Origin: an uncultured Clostridium sp.
Lineage (GTDB): Bacteria; Bacillota; Clostridia; Lachnospirales; Lachnospiraceae
NCBI GenBank assembly: GCA_900542035.1
Contig: UQMJ01000015.1
Location: forward strand, 1-63,546
Reading direction: 5' to 3'
Length of the DNA: 63,546 bases
The notes beneath the pieces are model-generated. The model saw only the letters and a program-made list of their open reading frames with translations, was not told where the DNA came from and did no database searches. Of this stretch, positions 17,105 to 25,999 are shown piece by piece (positions within the stretch are counted from its first letter, which is position 1; each line of letters begins with the position of its first letter). A program made the translations under genes and the position numbers.

Positions 17105-18352
17105 TTACTGGTAAATCGGATATTTCTCGCAAATTCTGGTAACTTCTGCCCGAATGTAATCTGCCTTTGCTTCAAAATCTGTGGCTGCCAGCCAGATGCA
17201 CTCTGCAATCTTGTCCATATCTGCTTCTACCAGACCTCTGGACGTAATCGCCGGAGTGCCAATCCGGACGCCGGATGTCACAAACGGGCTTCTTGGATCG
17301 TTTGGTACGGAATTTTTATTCAGAGTAATATATACTTCGTCACAGCGGTTCTGCAGTTCTTTTCCAGTTACTTCCATTCCCCGCAGGTCGATCAGCATCA
17401 GGTGGTTGTCCGTACCTCCGGTCAGAACCTTAAATCCCTGCTTTTCTAAGGCCGCCGCCAAGGCCTTGGCGTTCTTTACTACCTGTTCCTGATAAGCTTT
17501 AAATTCCGGCTTTAAAGCTTCTCCAAAGCAGACTGCCTTTCCTGCGATTACGTGCTCTAAAGGTCCGCCCTGGGTCCCTGGGAAAATAGCTTTGTTAAAA
17601 TTAAACGTTTCTGCCGCCTCTTTGTTGGCTAAAATCATACCGCCTCTCGGCCCTCTCAACGTTTTGTGAGTCGTTGTCGTAACCACATCTGCATAAGGAA
17701 TCGGGCTTGGATGAAGGCCCGCTGCTACCAGTCCGGCAATATGTGCCATATCAACCATCAGATATGCGCCTACTTTATCTGCCACTTCGCGGAACCGTTT
17801 AAAGTCAATGATGCGTCCGTATGCGCTGGCTCCGGCTACAATTAATTTAGGCTTGTGTTCGACTGCCAGGCGCTCCATCTCATCATAATCAAGGAATCCT
17901 TCATCGTTTACGCCGTAAGGCACAATGTTAAAATAAAGTCCGGAAAAATTCACTGGGCTTCCATGGGTCAGGTGGCCGCCATGATTTAAATTCATTCCCA
18001 TTACCGTATCTCCAGGCTTTAACATTGCCACAAATACTGCCATATTCGCCTGCGCTCCGGAATGTGGCTGCACATTGGCATAATCGCAGCCAAACAGCTT
18101 TTTCGCACGCTCAATAGCAATGGTTTCCACTTCATCCACAACTTCACAGCCGCCATAATACCGCTTTCCAGGATAACCTTCTGCATATTTGTTGGTAAGA
18201 ACAGTACCCATTGCCATCATAACGGCTTCAGAGACAATGTTTTCAGATGCAATCAGTTCCAGGTTGCGTCTCTGTCTGGCGCATTCTTTCTCTACTGCTT
18301 TTCCGATCTCCGGATCCTGCTCTGTAAGAAACTTCATCACTTCATTTACCAT
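17105..18352 (-). CDS. glyA: Serine hydroxymethyltransferase
   Basis: 415 residues from ATG at 18352; GGGAGGA about 8 nt upstream favours this over an ATG 27 nt further up. It is a PLP fold-type I enzyme with the lysine signature TTTTHKTLRGPRGG, the glycine/serine-binding region 'KYAEGYPGKRYYGGC' and SGVRIGTPA near the C-terminus. It interconverts serine and glycine with tetrahydrofolate and 5,10-methylene-THF in the cytosol, supplying one-carbon units. It lies 48 bp after recJ in the same direction. Confidence 0.97.
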   Translation of the reverse strand: MVNEVMKFLTEQDPEIGKAVEKECARQRRNLELIASENIVSEAVMMAMGTVLTNKYAEGYPGKRYYGGCEVVDEVETIAIERAKKLFGCDYANVQPHSGAQANMAVFVAMLKPGDTVMGMNLNHGGHLTHGSPVNFSGLYFNIVPYGVNDEGFLDYDEMERLAVEHKPKLIVAGASAYGRIIDFKRFREVADKVGAYLMVDMAHIAGLVAAGLHPSPIPYADVVTTTTHKTLRGPRGGMILANKEAAETFNFNKAIFPGTQGGPLEHVIAGKAVCFGEALKPEFKAYQEQVVKNAKALAAALEKQGFKVLTGGTDNHLMLIDLRGMEVTGKELQNRCDEVYITLNKNSVPNDPRSPFVTSGVRIGTPAITSRGLVEADMDKIAECIWLAATDFEAKADYIRAEVTRICEKYPIYQ

Positions 18353-18400
18353 ACGTATTTCCTCCCTTTCAGCTTTCATTTTTGAATTTTATTTTGGACT

Positions 18401-20137
18401 TTATGTTTCAGGAAACCGGTATTCCTTAATAATTGCCTGAAGGGTCCGGTTTCCGTTATATTCATTCACTGTAGGATAATACACGATATCTATGGAATGC
18501 TTTCCGGCAAGTTCTTCTGCAAAACGGGCCCCCTCTCCAAAAAACATTCCATCCATGGCAAATCCGCCAGGAGTTACCAGGGAAAGCCTTACTGCGTTGC
18601 GGTTCTTTCCCAATACCCGCACATTCCGGACAGACAAGTCTTTCTGGGCAAACTGGGGCTTTTCGTTGCCGTTTCCAAACGGTTCTAACCGTTCTAATTC
18701 CTGAATCAGAGATTCGTTTATGTATTCTAACGGCATGGGAACGTCTATCCAGACTTTCCGGATAAAATCTTCCTCGGTCAGACGGGCGTTTTCATTCAGA
18801 CGGCGCCGGAATTCTTCCACGTGTTCTTCCGGAAGGGACAATCCGGCCGCCATGGGATGTCCGCCAAACTTTGTCAGCAGGTCTTTTACCTCCACCAGCC
18901 CCTCAAACATATGGTAGGCCTCTATGGAACGTCCAGATCCCTTTACCCCTTCTTCGGAACGGGTCAGTACGAAAGACGGCTTCTGGAACTTTTCCCTGAG
19001 CCTGCCAGCCACGATTCCAGCCAGGGATTCGTGGCAGTCCGGAAGAAATACTACCAGAACGCGGTCATCCTGAAAGCATTCTTCCACCTGGGCAATGGCT
19101 TCTTCCGTTCCCTTTAAGGTCATGTCCTTCCGCTGCTCGTTTAAGTCTTTCAGTTCTCCTGCCAGATGGTCTGCCGTTACTGGATCCTCTGCCATCAGAA
19201 GCTTCAGCGCTGTCTTTGCAGTCTGCAGACGGCCGCCTGCGTTTAAACAGGGGCCGATTACAAATCCGATATGATAAGCGGTCAGCGTTTCCGGATTTAA
19301 GTTATTTTTCTCAATCAGGCTCAAAAGCCCCAGGTTTCTGGTCTGTCCAATGCGTTTTAAGCCTTCTTTTACCACAATCCGGTTTTCATCCTGAAGTTTC
19401 ATTACGTCTCCCACTGTGGCGATTGCGGCAAATTCCAGCATTTCTTCCCACTTTTTAAGAGGAATTCCAAACGCTTCATATAGCGCCCGCATCAGCTTAT
19501 AAGCCACCATTCCCCCGCAGATTTCCGGATATGGATACCTGCTGTCACTCCGCTTCGGGTTTACCACAGCATCTGCTGCCGGCAGAATATCGTTTCCCAT
19601 CCCGTCTTTCTGGATATCATGGTGATCCGTAATAATAACCGTCATTCCCAGTTCTTTTGCCATACGGATCTGTTCCACAGCGGCAATTCCATTGTCGCAG
19701 GTCAGAATGGTATCCACTCCGTCTTCAAAGGCCTGCTGGATAATGGCTTCATTGATTCCATACCCATCCTTAATCCGGTCCGGTATCCGGTAATCTCCAA
19801 AAGCGCCGGTTTCCTTTAAGGCCGTGAGCAGAATATACGTGGAACACACTCCGTCAATATCGTAATCTCCTACTACCCGAATCCGTTTGCCGGACTCTGT
19901 CTTTTCTTTCAGAATTTTTACCGCTTTTTCCATATCCGGAAGGAGATCCGGACTGTAAAGATCCGAAATGGTTCCATATAGATACCGTTCTATCTCTTCT
20001 GTTTCCACAACGTCCCTGTTGCGGATAATGCGGGCGGTTACCGGACTAATGTGATAGTTTTCAGCAATCGCAGTAAAATCTGCCCGCTTCGTCTGCATCA
20101 TCCACTGGCTTGGCGCAGCGGTTTGTCTGTCTGTCAT
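18401..20137 (-). CDS. recJ: Single-strand DNA 5'-3' exonuclease RecJ
   Basis: 578 residues, typical for compact RecJ. DHH-family motifs include the metal-binding 'VGDYDIDGVCS', LTCDNGI and ITDHHD, followed by DHHA1 ('HESLAGIVAGRLREKF', 'GSGRSIEAY', 'FGGHPMAAGLS') and an OB-like C-terminus. RecJ degrades 5'-ended single strands in recombination and mismatch/base-excision repair. The ATG at 20137 directly abuts the TAG of the upstream HAMP gene (TAGATG). Its ribosome-binding site AAGGAG lies inside that gene, so the two are translationally coupled. Confidence 0.95.
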   Translation of the reverse strand: MTDRQTAAPSQWMMQTKRADFTAIAENYHISPVTARIIRNRDVVETEEIERYLYGTISDLYSPDLLPDMEKAVKILKEKTESGKRIRVVGDYDIDGVCSTYILLTALKETGAFGDYRIPDRIKDGYGINEAIIQQAFEDGVDTILTCDNGIAAVEQIRMAKELGMTVIITDHHDIQKDGMGNDILPAADAVVNPKRSDSRYPYPEICGGMVAYKLMRALYEAFGIPLKKWEEMLEFAAIATVGDVMKLQDENRIVVKEGLKRIGQTRNLGLLSLIEKNNLNPETLTAYHIGFVIGPCLNAGGRLQTAKTALKLLMAEDPVTADHLAGELKDLNEQRKDMTLKGTEEAIAQVEECFQDDRVLVVFLPDCHESLAGIVAGRLREKFQKPSFVLTRSEEGVKGSGRSIEAYHMFEGLVEVKDLLTKFGGHPMAAGLSLPEEHVEEFRRRLNENARLTEEDFIRKVWIDVPMPLEYINESLIQELERLEPFGNGNEKPQFAQKDLSVRNVRVLGKNRNAVRLSLVTPGGFAMDGMFFGEGARFAEELAGKHSIDIVYYPTVNEYNGNRTLQAIIKEYRFPET

Positions 20138-21109
20138 CTAGTTGTCTGTCTCCTTTGCATGGGATTGTGATTCTCTTTCCTGCAGTCTGGTCTCCAGTCC
20201 CTTCATCTCATATAAAATAGAGGCGAAGTCTCCATGGTAGGCGTTCTCTCTCTTTGAAGATACCGTTAAGTTTCCTCTTCCAATCTCGTTTAACAGCTTT
20301 TTCTGATCAGTCGTCATTGTCTTTAAATTGTCGGAAAGCAGATTTACCGCCTTTTCCACCTCCTGCATTTCCTTATCTCCGGAAAGTTCCAGATGCACGT
20401 CCAGATTGCCTGATGCCAGACGGGTCACGCCGTCTACGATATTGCCGATGGGCACTGCGATTCCCCGAATCAGGGATATTACAAATGCAGACAGTCCTGC
20501 CCCTAAAAACAGGATCATCACAATTTTCCATCCAATCAGACGCCTGTACAGATAGTTTCCATATTCGCTGGAAGCCTCTACCCCTGCCTGATTATTCTCT
20601 GCCAGTTCTTCCAGAATCAGGCTTGCCTTGTCAAACAGCTGCTTGGACTCTCCCTGAAGCAGCCTTAACGCCTCTTCCGGCTGGTTTTTCCGGCTGATTT
20701 CCAGGATTTCATCGCTGCATACCAGATATTGATCCCACGCCTTTCTGGCCTGGTAAATCAGGTCTGCTTCGCCGCCTCTTGCATAATGGTTCATATAATT
20801 TTCAAAGGCCTGGTCAATGAGCTGCCGCTCTTTTAAAATTTCTTCTTCCATGGCTTTCATGTCGTCCTTCTGTTCCGACAATGCATGGTTGTGCTCGGCA
20901 ATCCGGTAATCGAACGTATGGGTGTTCAGTTCTTCTGCAGCAATTACCGCAGGAGCCCAGTATTTCGCAATATCCGTACTGGCCTGATTAATCGAACCGC
21001 TGGTCACAATGGCCACCAGTCCTATGGCAATCATCCCCAGAATGCTAATCAGTTCTATGGTAATCAGACGTTTTTTGATGCTCATTTTATCTTTCAATCG
21101 TTCTTTCAT
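20138..21109 (-). CDS. Membrane sensor with HAMP domain but no output module
   Basis: 323 residues. TM1 (about 14-36) is followed by an extracytoplasmic four-helix-bundle sensor of the 4HB_MCP type (about 37-190), TM2 (about 193-214), a HAMP domain ('GIAVPIGNIVDGVTRLASGNLDV', about 214-268) and one further helical HAMP/linker-like segment ('LLNEIGRGNLTVSSK'). It then ends. A methyl-accepting protein would continue for some 250 residues with a hairpin signalling tip, which is absent here, as are kinase or GGDEF domains. The stop codon directly abuts recJ. Either a truncated chemoreceptor that persists in the operon, or a stand-alone HAMP signal transducer; the intact frame and operon coupling favour a functional short protein. 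Confidence 0.82.
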   Translation of the reverse strand: MKERLKDKMSIKKRLITIELISILGMIAIGLVAIVTSGSINQASTDIAKYWAPAVIAAEELNTHTFDYRIAEHNHALSEQKDDMKAMEEEILKERQLIDQAFENYMNHYARGGEADLIYQARKAWDQYLVCSDEILEISRKNQPEEALRLLQGESKQLFDKASLILEELAENNQAGVEASSEYGNYLYRRLIGWKIVMILFLGAGLSAFVISLIRGIAVPIGNIVDGVTRLASGNLDVHLELSGDKEMQEVEKAVNLLSDNLKTMTTDQKKLLNEIGRGNLTVSSKRENAYHGDFASILYEMKGLETRLQERESQSHAKETDN

Positions 21110-21157
21110 AGCCTCCTATCCCCCGACTTTCCACTGTTTTCCCTATTATAGCGGATT

Positions 21158-22402
21158 TCATTTTCGAATACAAGCCGTTAAAAGTTTCCGGACTAACCGC
21201 GTCTGAAGCCGGACTCCCAGGGATAATACTCTTTCATCAATGTCAAACTGGTTGTTGTGAAGAGGCGCATCGATTCCCTTTTCTTTGTTGGCGCAGCCTA
21301 AATGATAAAAAACGCCAGGCGCTTTGTTTAAAAAGAATGAAAAATCTTCTACTCCCAGGCTTGGGAACTGTTTGAAATGAATGTGTTCTTTCCCCAGACT
21401 TTCTGAAATCGTCTCAATGGCAATGTCAACAATCTCGTTGGTATTAATCAGCGCATCATAGCCAGGGGTAAAGATCGCTTCTCCCTGTCCGCCGTAGGCC
21501 CTGCAGATGTCTTCTGTCACCTGCCTGATATACGCTTTTGCCATCTGTCTGGTCTCCGGATCCGTGGTTCTTAACGTGCCTTCCAGTTCCACACGGTCTG
21601 CCATTACGTTAGCCGCCGTGCCGCCTTTAATGGTACCTAAGGAAAACACTGCGTTTTTGAATGGTGAAATTCTCCGGCTTACCAGGGTCTGAAGGCTCTG
21701 GATGACCGCAGCGGCTTCGGTAATGGCGTCAATTCCGCCGTCCGGATAAGCGCCGTGACAGCTTTTTCCTTTGATAATCAGATTTACTTCATCGGAAGAA
21801 GCATTTAAGTCGTCGTATTTGACTTCAACTTCCCCGTACTCATAGGTCGGCATCATATGAAGACCCAGGACATAGTCTACGTGGGGATTTTCCATACATC
21901 CTTCTTCTACCATCCGTTCCGCGCCTCCGCAGGTCTCCTCTGCCGGCTGGAAAAACAATTTTAAATTCCCGCTCCATTGTTTTTCATACTTTTTTAGCAG
22001 CCAGGCCACTCCCAGGGCAATCGTCGTATGGGCGTCATGGCCGCAGGCGTGCATGACTCCTGGATGTTTCGAGCAGTAAGGGCGGGAGTCGTCTTCTGTC
22101 ATAGGAAGGGCGTCAATATCTGCCCGTATGCCTATGGTCTTTCCCTGATTGCTTTTTTCTGCCGTTTCCGTTCCTTTTCCTTCTACCAGCGCAACAATGC
22201 CCGTATCTGCGCAAGGGTACTGGTAAGGAATCCCCCATTCATCCAGATATTCCCGTATGATGGCTCCCGTTTCGTATTCCATAGTTCCCAGTTCCGGATG
22301 CTGGTGAAGCCGTCTGCGGATCTGGGTCAGCATCGGAAGCATTTTTTCTGTCTGGTCAGCCGCCCAGGCGTCTGACCAGATTTCAGGTTCTGTCAGGCTC
22401 AT
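21158..22402 (-). CDS. M20-family amidohydrolase / peptidase
   Basis: 414 residues, cytoplasmic. Metal-binding motifs of the M20D (IAA-amino acid hydrolase/hippuricase-like) group are present: HACGHDAHT, FQPAEETCGGAERM, the 'GLHMMPTYEYGEV' region, and a C-terminal His in 'GVEDFSFFL' / HNNQFD context. A dimerisation domain interrupts the catalytic domain at about 190-310. Such enzymes hydrolyse N-acyl or amide-linked amino acids; the substrate cannot be read from sequence. It starts inside the 3' end of alr (20-bp overlap), so it belongs to the alr operon and may act on an amino-acid or cell-wall-derived amide. Confidence 0.9.
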   Translation of the reverse strand: MSLTEPEIWSDAWAADQTEKMLPMLTQIRRRLHQHPELGTMEYETGAIIREYLDEWGIPYQYPCADTGIVALVEGKGTETAEKSNQGKTIGIRADIDALPMTEDDSRPYCSKHPGVMHACGHDAHTTIALGVAWLLKKYEKQWSGNLKLFFQPAEETCGGAERMVEEGCMENPHVDYVLGLHMMPTYEYGEVEVKYDDLNASSDEVNLIIKGKSCHGAYPDGGIDAITEAAAVIQSLQTLVSRRISPFKNAVFSLGTIKGGTAANVMADRVELEGTLRTTDPETRQMAKAYIRQVTEDICRAYGGQGEAIFTPGYDALINTNEIVDIAIETISESLGKEHIHFKQFPSLGVEDFSFFLNKAPGVFYHLGCANKEKGIDAPLHNNQFDIDERVLSLGVRLQTRLVRKLLTACIRK

Positions 22403-23573
22403 ATTGTTTCCTCCCCATCATGGTTTTAATCTCTGTGATATTTCCGTCTTTTTTGTAGATTCTGGCTGGTCTCTGGGTTAATCGGGACACGATATCGTTT
22501 TTATTAGTCTCTGCCAGGACGCTGACCGCCTGAATATCCAGGGTATTGCCGGTTCCGTCTCCGTAAATGATCACTTCATCTCCTACTGCTGCTTCCGGTA
22601 CGTCTCCTAAATCCACCATGCACTGATCCATACAGAGCACTCCTACCACCGGAACCTGCTTTCCATGGATCGTTACCATCCCTTTTCCTCTTAAATTCCT
22701 GGGATAACCGTCTGCATAGCCAAACGGCAGAGTTCCGATACGGGTATCCCGTTCTGCCCGCCACATAAAATCATAGCTTACCCCTTCTCCTGCCTTTACC
22801 TCTGTAATATGATTAATCCTGGTCTTAAAGGTCAGCGCCTGGCGAATGTCCAGATGGCCTTTATGGAATCCCTTTAATCCATAAATAATTGCACCGGCCC
22901 TAATCATATCCATCCGGTACTCCGGATAGTCCACCGATGCAATAGAGTCCGCCAGATGGCAGCATGGGATTTCCACCCCTCTGTCCTTCAGCGCCTGGAT
23001 GGCGCGGCAAAAGTCTTCATACTGCTTTTTATTGGACGCATCATCTAAGAGCACCAGGTGGGAAAACATCCCCTCAATCCGGATTCCTTCCATATGACTG
23101 ATTTCTTCAATTGCATCCAGGCTCTCCTCCGTATCTGGAAATCCCAGACGGTGAAAGCCTGTGTCATATTTAATATGTACTCCTGCAGTCTTTCCCTGCT
23201 TTTTTGCCAGTTCTGATAAAGCTTTCGCCTGCTCTAACGTGTCGATTGTCTGAAGAATGCCATAATCCAGAACATAGGGGAAATATTCCTCTGCTGTCAA
23301 TCCCATAATCAGTACCGGATACTCCGGATACGCCTCTTTTAATTCCATCGCTTCTAACAGAGTTGCTACGCAAAGTAAATCGCCGCCATTGTCCATAATT
23401 GCCGGAGCAATTCCTACCGCCCCATGCCCATAGCCGTTGGCTTTTACAACCGCCGCAATTTTTACGTCCTTTCCGACCATGGCGCGAATCTGCTTTACAT
23501 TTTCTGCAATTCTGTCTAAGTTTACTTCAATTACTGTTTCCCTGTAAATTGGTAATGTGTTCATGGATCCCAT
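22383..23573 (-). CDS. alr: Alanine racemase
   Basis: 396 residues from ATG at 23573 (AGAGAG upstream); ATG at 23564 is possible too. A longer frame runs back across the antisense of the tRNA-Arg gene and is rejected. The PLP-binding lysine is in 'AAVVKANGYGHGA', and the catalytic tyrosine region 'GVSYDFMWRAERDTRIGTLPFGYADGYPR' region and GVLCMDQCMVDLG are typical. It makes D-alanine for peptidoglycan. First gene of the alr-M20-HAMP-recJ-glyA-unknown run. Confidence 0.95.
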   Translation of the reverse strand: MGSMNTLPIYRETVIEVNLDRIAENVKQIRAMVGKDVKIAAVVKANGYGHGAVGIAPAIMDNGGDLLCVATLLEAMELKEAYPEYPVLIMGLTAEEYFPYVLDYGILQTIDTLEQAKALSELAKKQGKTAGVHIKYDTGFHRLGFPDTEESLDAIEEISHMEGIRIEGMFSHLVLLDDASNKKQYEDFCRAIQALKDRGVEIPCCHLADSIASVDYPEYRMDMIRAGAIIYGLKGFHKGHLDIRQALTFKTRINHITEVKAGEGVSYDFMWRAERDTRIGTLPFGYADGYPRNLRGKGMVTIHGKQVPVVGVLCMDQCMVDLGDVPEAAVGDEVIIYGDGTGNTLDIQAVSVLAETNKNDIVSRLTQRPARIYKKDGNITEIKTMMGRKQYEPDRT

Positions 23574-23602
23574 TATATGCACTCTCTCTGTAAATTGCAA
23601 TT

Positions 23603-23632
23603 TTTTTATTTTTTTCAAAAAACTATTGACAA
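23603..23632 (-). promoter_or_regulatory. Candidate alr promoter
   Basis: On the minus strand TTGTCA (23632-23627), 18 bp, TAAAAA (23608-23603), 30 bp before the alr start. Its -35 shares bases with the -35 of the divergent tRNA-Arg promoter. Confidence 0.45.
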
Positions 23633-23654
23633 TTTTCATCCTCTCGTATATAAT
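23626..23654 (+). promoter_or_regulatory. Perfect consensus promoter of tRNA-Arg
   Basis: TTGACA (23626-23631), 17 bp, TATAAT (23649-23654): exact sigma-A consensus, 47 bp before the tRNA, as expected for a stable-RNA gene. Confidence 0.92.
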
Positions 23655-23701
23655 TGTTTTTGCGCTGTTGAGAAAGCCTTTTGGCTGGGAAACAGTAGTG
23701 T

Positions 23702-23775
23702 GCGTCAGTAGCTCAGCTGGATAGAGCATACGGCTACGGACCGTAGTGTCGGGAGTTCGAATCTTCTCTGGCGCG
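23702..23775 (+). tRNA. tRNA-Arg (anticodon ACG)
   Basis: A 74-nt cloverleaf: acceptor GCGTCAG/CTGGCGC (one G-U pair), T8-A9, D-stem GCTC/GAGC, anticodon stem TACGG/CCGTA with loop CTACGGA giving anticodon ACG, variable loop GTGTC, T-arm GGGAG/CTTCT with loop TTCGAAT, discriminator G. CCA is not encoded. ACG (read as ICG after A34 deamination) decodes CGU/CGC/CGA arginine codons. Confidence 0.95.
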
Positions 23776-23784
23776 CTGAATAAA

Positions 23785-23816
23785 AGCCTCACAATCGTAA
23801 GATTGTGGGGCTTTTT
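23785..23816 (+). terminator. Terminator of tRNA-Arg
   Basis: AGCCTCACAATC / GATTGTGGGGCT (12 bp, loop GTAA) followed by TTTTTC, 10 bp after the tRNA. Confidence 0.92.
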
Positions 23817-23877
23817 CTTCTATTACCGGAACTTGTAGGTTCATCTTTGCCTGTTTTCGGGTGAAAGGAGTCCTTCT

Positions 23878-25113
23878 ATGGAGTTAATCAATCAATTTAT
23901 AGAAGATTATAAAAGCAAATTCAATTACTATGATATGGCTGCGCGGCTGGGAGCAAAACTATTAGAAGAAGCTCTGCGCTCTTCTGGTATCCGCGCCATG
24001 GTCACTTCCAGGGCAAAAAATCCTTCCCGTTTAAAAGTCAAGGTGGAACAGCGCAGCCGGAAACGCGGGGTTTTCTACCAGACCTTAGCAGAAATCTATG
24101 AAGACATCGCCGACTTATCCGGCGTCCGCGTCTCCCTTTACTTCCCAGGCGACAGGGAGAAAGCCGACAAAGTCATCAATACCTTATTTGCCGTACGGGA
24201 AATCCGCAGTTTTCCCAACGAGTCCAAACCGCCTACATACAACAAGCGTTTTTCCGGCTACTGGGCCAATCACTACCGTGTCCAGATGCGGGAAGAGCAG
24301 TTAGACGCCAGACAGAAAAAATACGCCCAGGTACGCCTGGAAATCCAGGTGGCGTCGGTCTTAATGCACGCCTGGTCGGAAGTAGAGCATGACCTCATCT
24401 ACAAGCCGTTAAAAGGCGCTCTTTCCGAAGAAGAGCTTTCCATCTTAGACGAATTAAACGGCCTTGTACTAAGCGGAGAAATTGCCTTAGAACGCCTCCA
24501 GGCCGCAGGCGATAAACGAATCCAGAGTACGACCGCTGCGTTCAGCAATCAGTACGACCTGGCCTCTTACCTTTATAATTACTTAAATAGCTCTCCGCCA
24601 TCGTCTGATATTAAAGTACGCATGGGAAATGTAGAACTGCTGTTCCGTCTTTTAAACCGTCTGAAGCTGGACAGCGTCCAGGAATTGGGGCAGATTTTAA
24701 AATCCCTTCGTCTCCAGAATGACCGGAGAACCGTATGCCAACAGCTTACAGACCGGATTCTTTCCGGAAACAGCAGACGTTACGCCCTGTATCTGGAACT
24801 GCATCCTCTTAGTGAAAATATGCCGGAGGAGCGGAAACAGGCGTTAGAACATTTTATTGATTTATGGATTGCTTTAGAATCCTCCTTAAACCGTCTGATT
24901 CGCCGCCGTTCTCCCAAATCCAGGGGAAATGCCATGCAGGCCGCCTGTGTCAAACGGATCAAAGTATTTTCCAGTGAAGATCTGGAGATTTTTTCCAGAC
25001 TTCTGGGAATCCGGAACTATCTCATACATGGGATTGAAATTCCAGGAACGGATCAGCTCAATCATATGTGCGATGAACTGGTTTACCTGATGGACCAGCT
25101 TCCTCAATTATAA
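23878..25113 (+). CDS. RelA/SpoT-type nucleotidyltransferase with C-terminal HEPN-like motif
   Basis: 411 residues, AAAGGAG before the ATG. The N-terminal ~190 residues match small-alarmone-synthetase architecture: 'SRAKNPSRLK' (cf. R-x-K-x-x-x-S), DLSGVRVSLYFPGD (metal-binding D-x-x-G-x-R), GYWANHYRV (Y...H-Y) and LEIQVASVLMHAWSEVEHDL (E-x-Q; the usual RT after Q is AS). There is no HD hydrolase, TGS or ACT domain. The C-terminal ~90 residues are helical and end with R379-N-Y-L-I-H384, the Rx4H signature of HEPN domains. (p)ppGpp-type synthesis is the family activity; the HEPN call is mine and unverified. It is followed 28 bp later by a serine hydrolase gene. Confidence 0.85.
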   Translation: MELINQFIEDYKSKFNYYDMAARLGAKLLEEALRSSGIRAMVTSRAKNPSRLKVKVEQRSRKRGVFYQTLAEIYEDIADLSGVRVSLYFPGDREKADKVINTLFAVREIRSFPNESKPPTYNKRFSGYWANHYRVQMREEQLDARQKKYAQVRLEIQVASVLMHAWSEVEHDLIYKPLKGALSEEELSILDELNGLVLSGEIALERLQAAGDKRIQSTTAAFSNQYDLASYLYNYLNSSPPSSDIKVRMGNVELLFRLLNRLKLDSVQELGQILKSLRLQNDRRTVCQQLTDRILSGNSRRYALYLELHPLSENMPEERKQALEHFIDLWIALESSLNRLIRRRSPKSRGNAMQAACVKRIKVFSSEDLEIFSRLLGIRNYLIHGIEIPGTDQLNHMCDELVYLMDQLPQL

Positions 25114-25141
25114 ATCACTGCAAAAGAAAAGGAGATGCATC

Positions 25142-25996
25142 ATGGATCCAAGATTTACGTTAGAAAAAAGAATTGCTGCGGAATTAAAAAGCTATGACGG
25201 CCATATGTGCTTTTATGCGGACGATTTAAAGGGAAACGTTGTAGCAATCGGCCCAGACGAAGATTTTGAAACTGCCAGCACCATCAAAACCTATATCCTG
25301 GCCTGCTTATTTGACCAAATCAAACAAGGCAAAGCCGATCTGAACGATACTCTGATCTACAAAGAAAATCACTGCGTATCCGGAAGCGGCCTGGTTCATT
25401 CCCTGGATTTCGGAGCCTCACTGCGGGTAAAAGACGCCGCTACTTTGATGATCATTGTCAGCGACAACGCCGCTACCAACATGATAATTGAATATCTGGG
25501 AATCGATACCATTAACGCCTGCATCCAGAAACTTGGATGTACATCCACTAAGCTTCACCGGTATCTCCATTTCGACGGAGAAAATATGGGGCGGCTCGGC
25601 ACGTCCACCCCAAGAGATTATGCCAGCATCTTTGTCCGCCTGGCAAAGCACCAGCTTATCGGACCAGAGGAAGATGCTGCTATGATTGAAATCTTTAAAC
25701 AGCAGCACTACAACTCCATGATTGTCCGTGATTTTCCAGTTTACTATATGGATGGCGAAGACAACGGCGAAGAAACTTCCATTCAGGTCGCTTCCAAAAG
25801 CGGCAGTATGGACGCCTGCCGCAACGACGGCGGCATCGTCTATACCCCTTACGGCCCCTATGTCATCGTTATGATGCATAAAAATTTCAGCGATCCTATG
25901 TATTACGCCAATCATCCTGCCACCCGCTTTGGGGCAAAGGTCAGCAGGATGATGTTAGACCAGTTTCTGGCGCTGGAAGGACGGTTTGTGCTGTAA
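25142..25996 (+). CDS. Class-A beta-lactamase-fold serine hydrolase, cytoplasmic
   Basis: 284 residues. Active-site signatures in correct order: S-T-I-K (S-x-x-K, about residue 47), S-D-N (about 103) and K-S-G in 'VASKSGSMDACRND' (about 218). No signal peptide, lipobox or membrane segment precedes the catalytic domain, so the protein should stay in the cytoplasm, where a beta-lactam-resistance or penicillin-binding role is unlikely. It could act as an esterase, amidase or peptidase. The ribosome-binding site AAAGGAG is 9 nt from the ATG. It is probably co-transcribed with the RelA/SpoT-HEPN gene and ends only 3 bp from the stop of the convergent heparinase-type gene. Confidence 0.87.
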   Translation: MDPRFTLEKRIAAELKSYDGHMCFYADDLKGNVVAIGPDEDFETASTIKTYILACLFDQIKQGKADLNDTLIYKENHCVSGSGLVHSLDFGASLRVKDAATLMIIVSDNAATNMIIEYLGIDTINACIQKLGCTSTKLHRYLHFDGENMGRLGTSTPRDYASIFVRLAKHQLIGPEEDAAMIEIFKQQHYNSMIVRDFPVYYMDGEDNGEETSIQVASKSGSMDACRNDGGIVYTPYGPYVIVMMHKNFSDPMYYANHPATRFGAKVSRMMLDQFLALEGRFVL

Positions 25997-25999
25997 ATC

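Noticed and set aside
23574..23792. N-terminal extension of alanine racemase
   Set aside because: It translates the antisense of the tRNA-Arg gene and its promoter; length and ribosome-binding evidence support a start at 23573.
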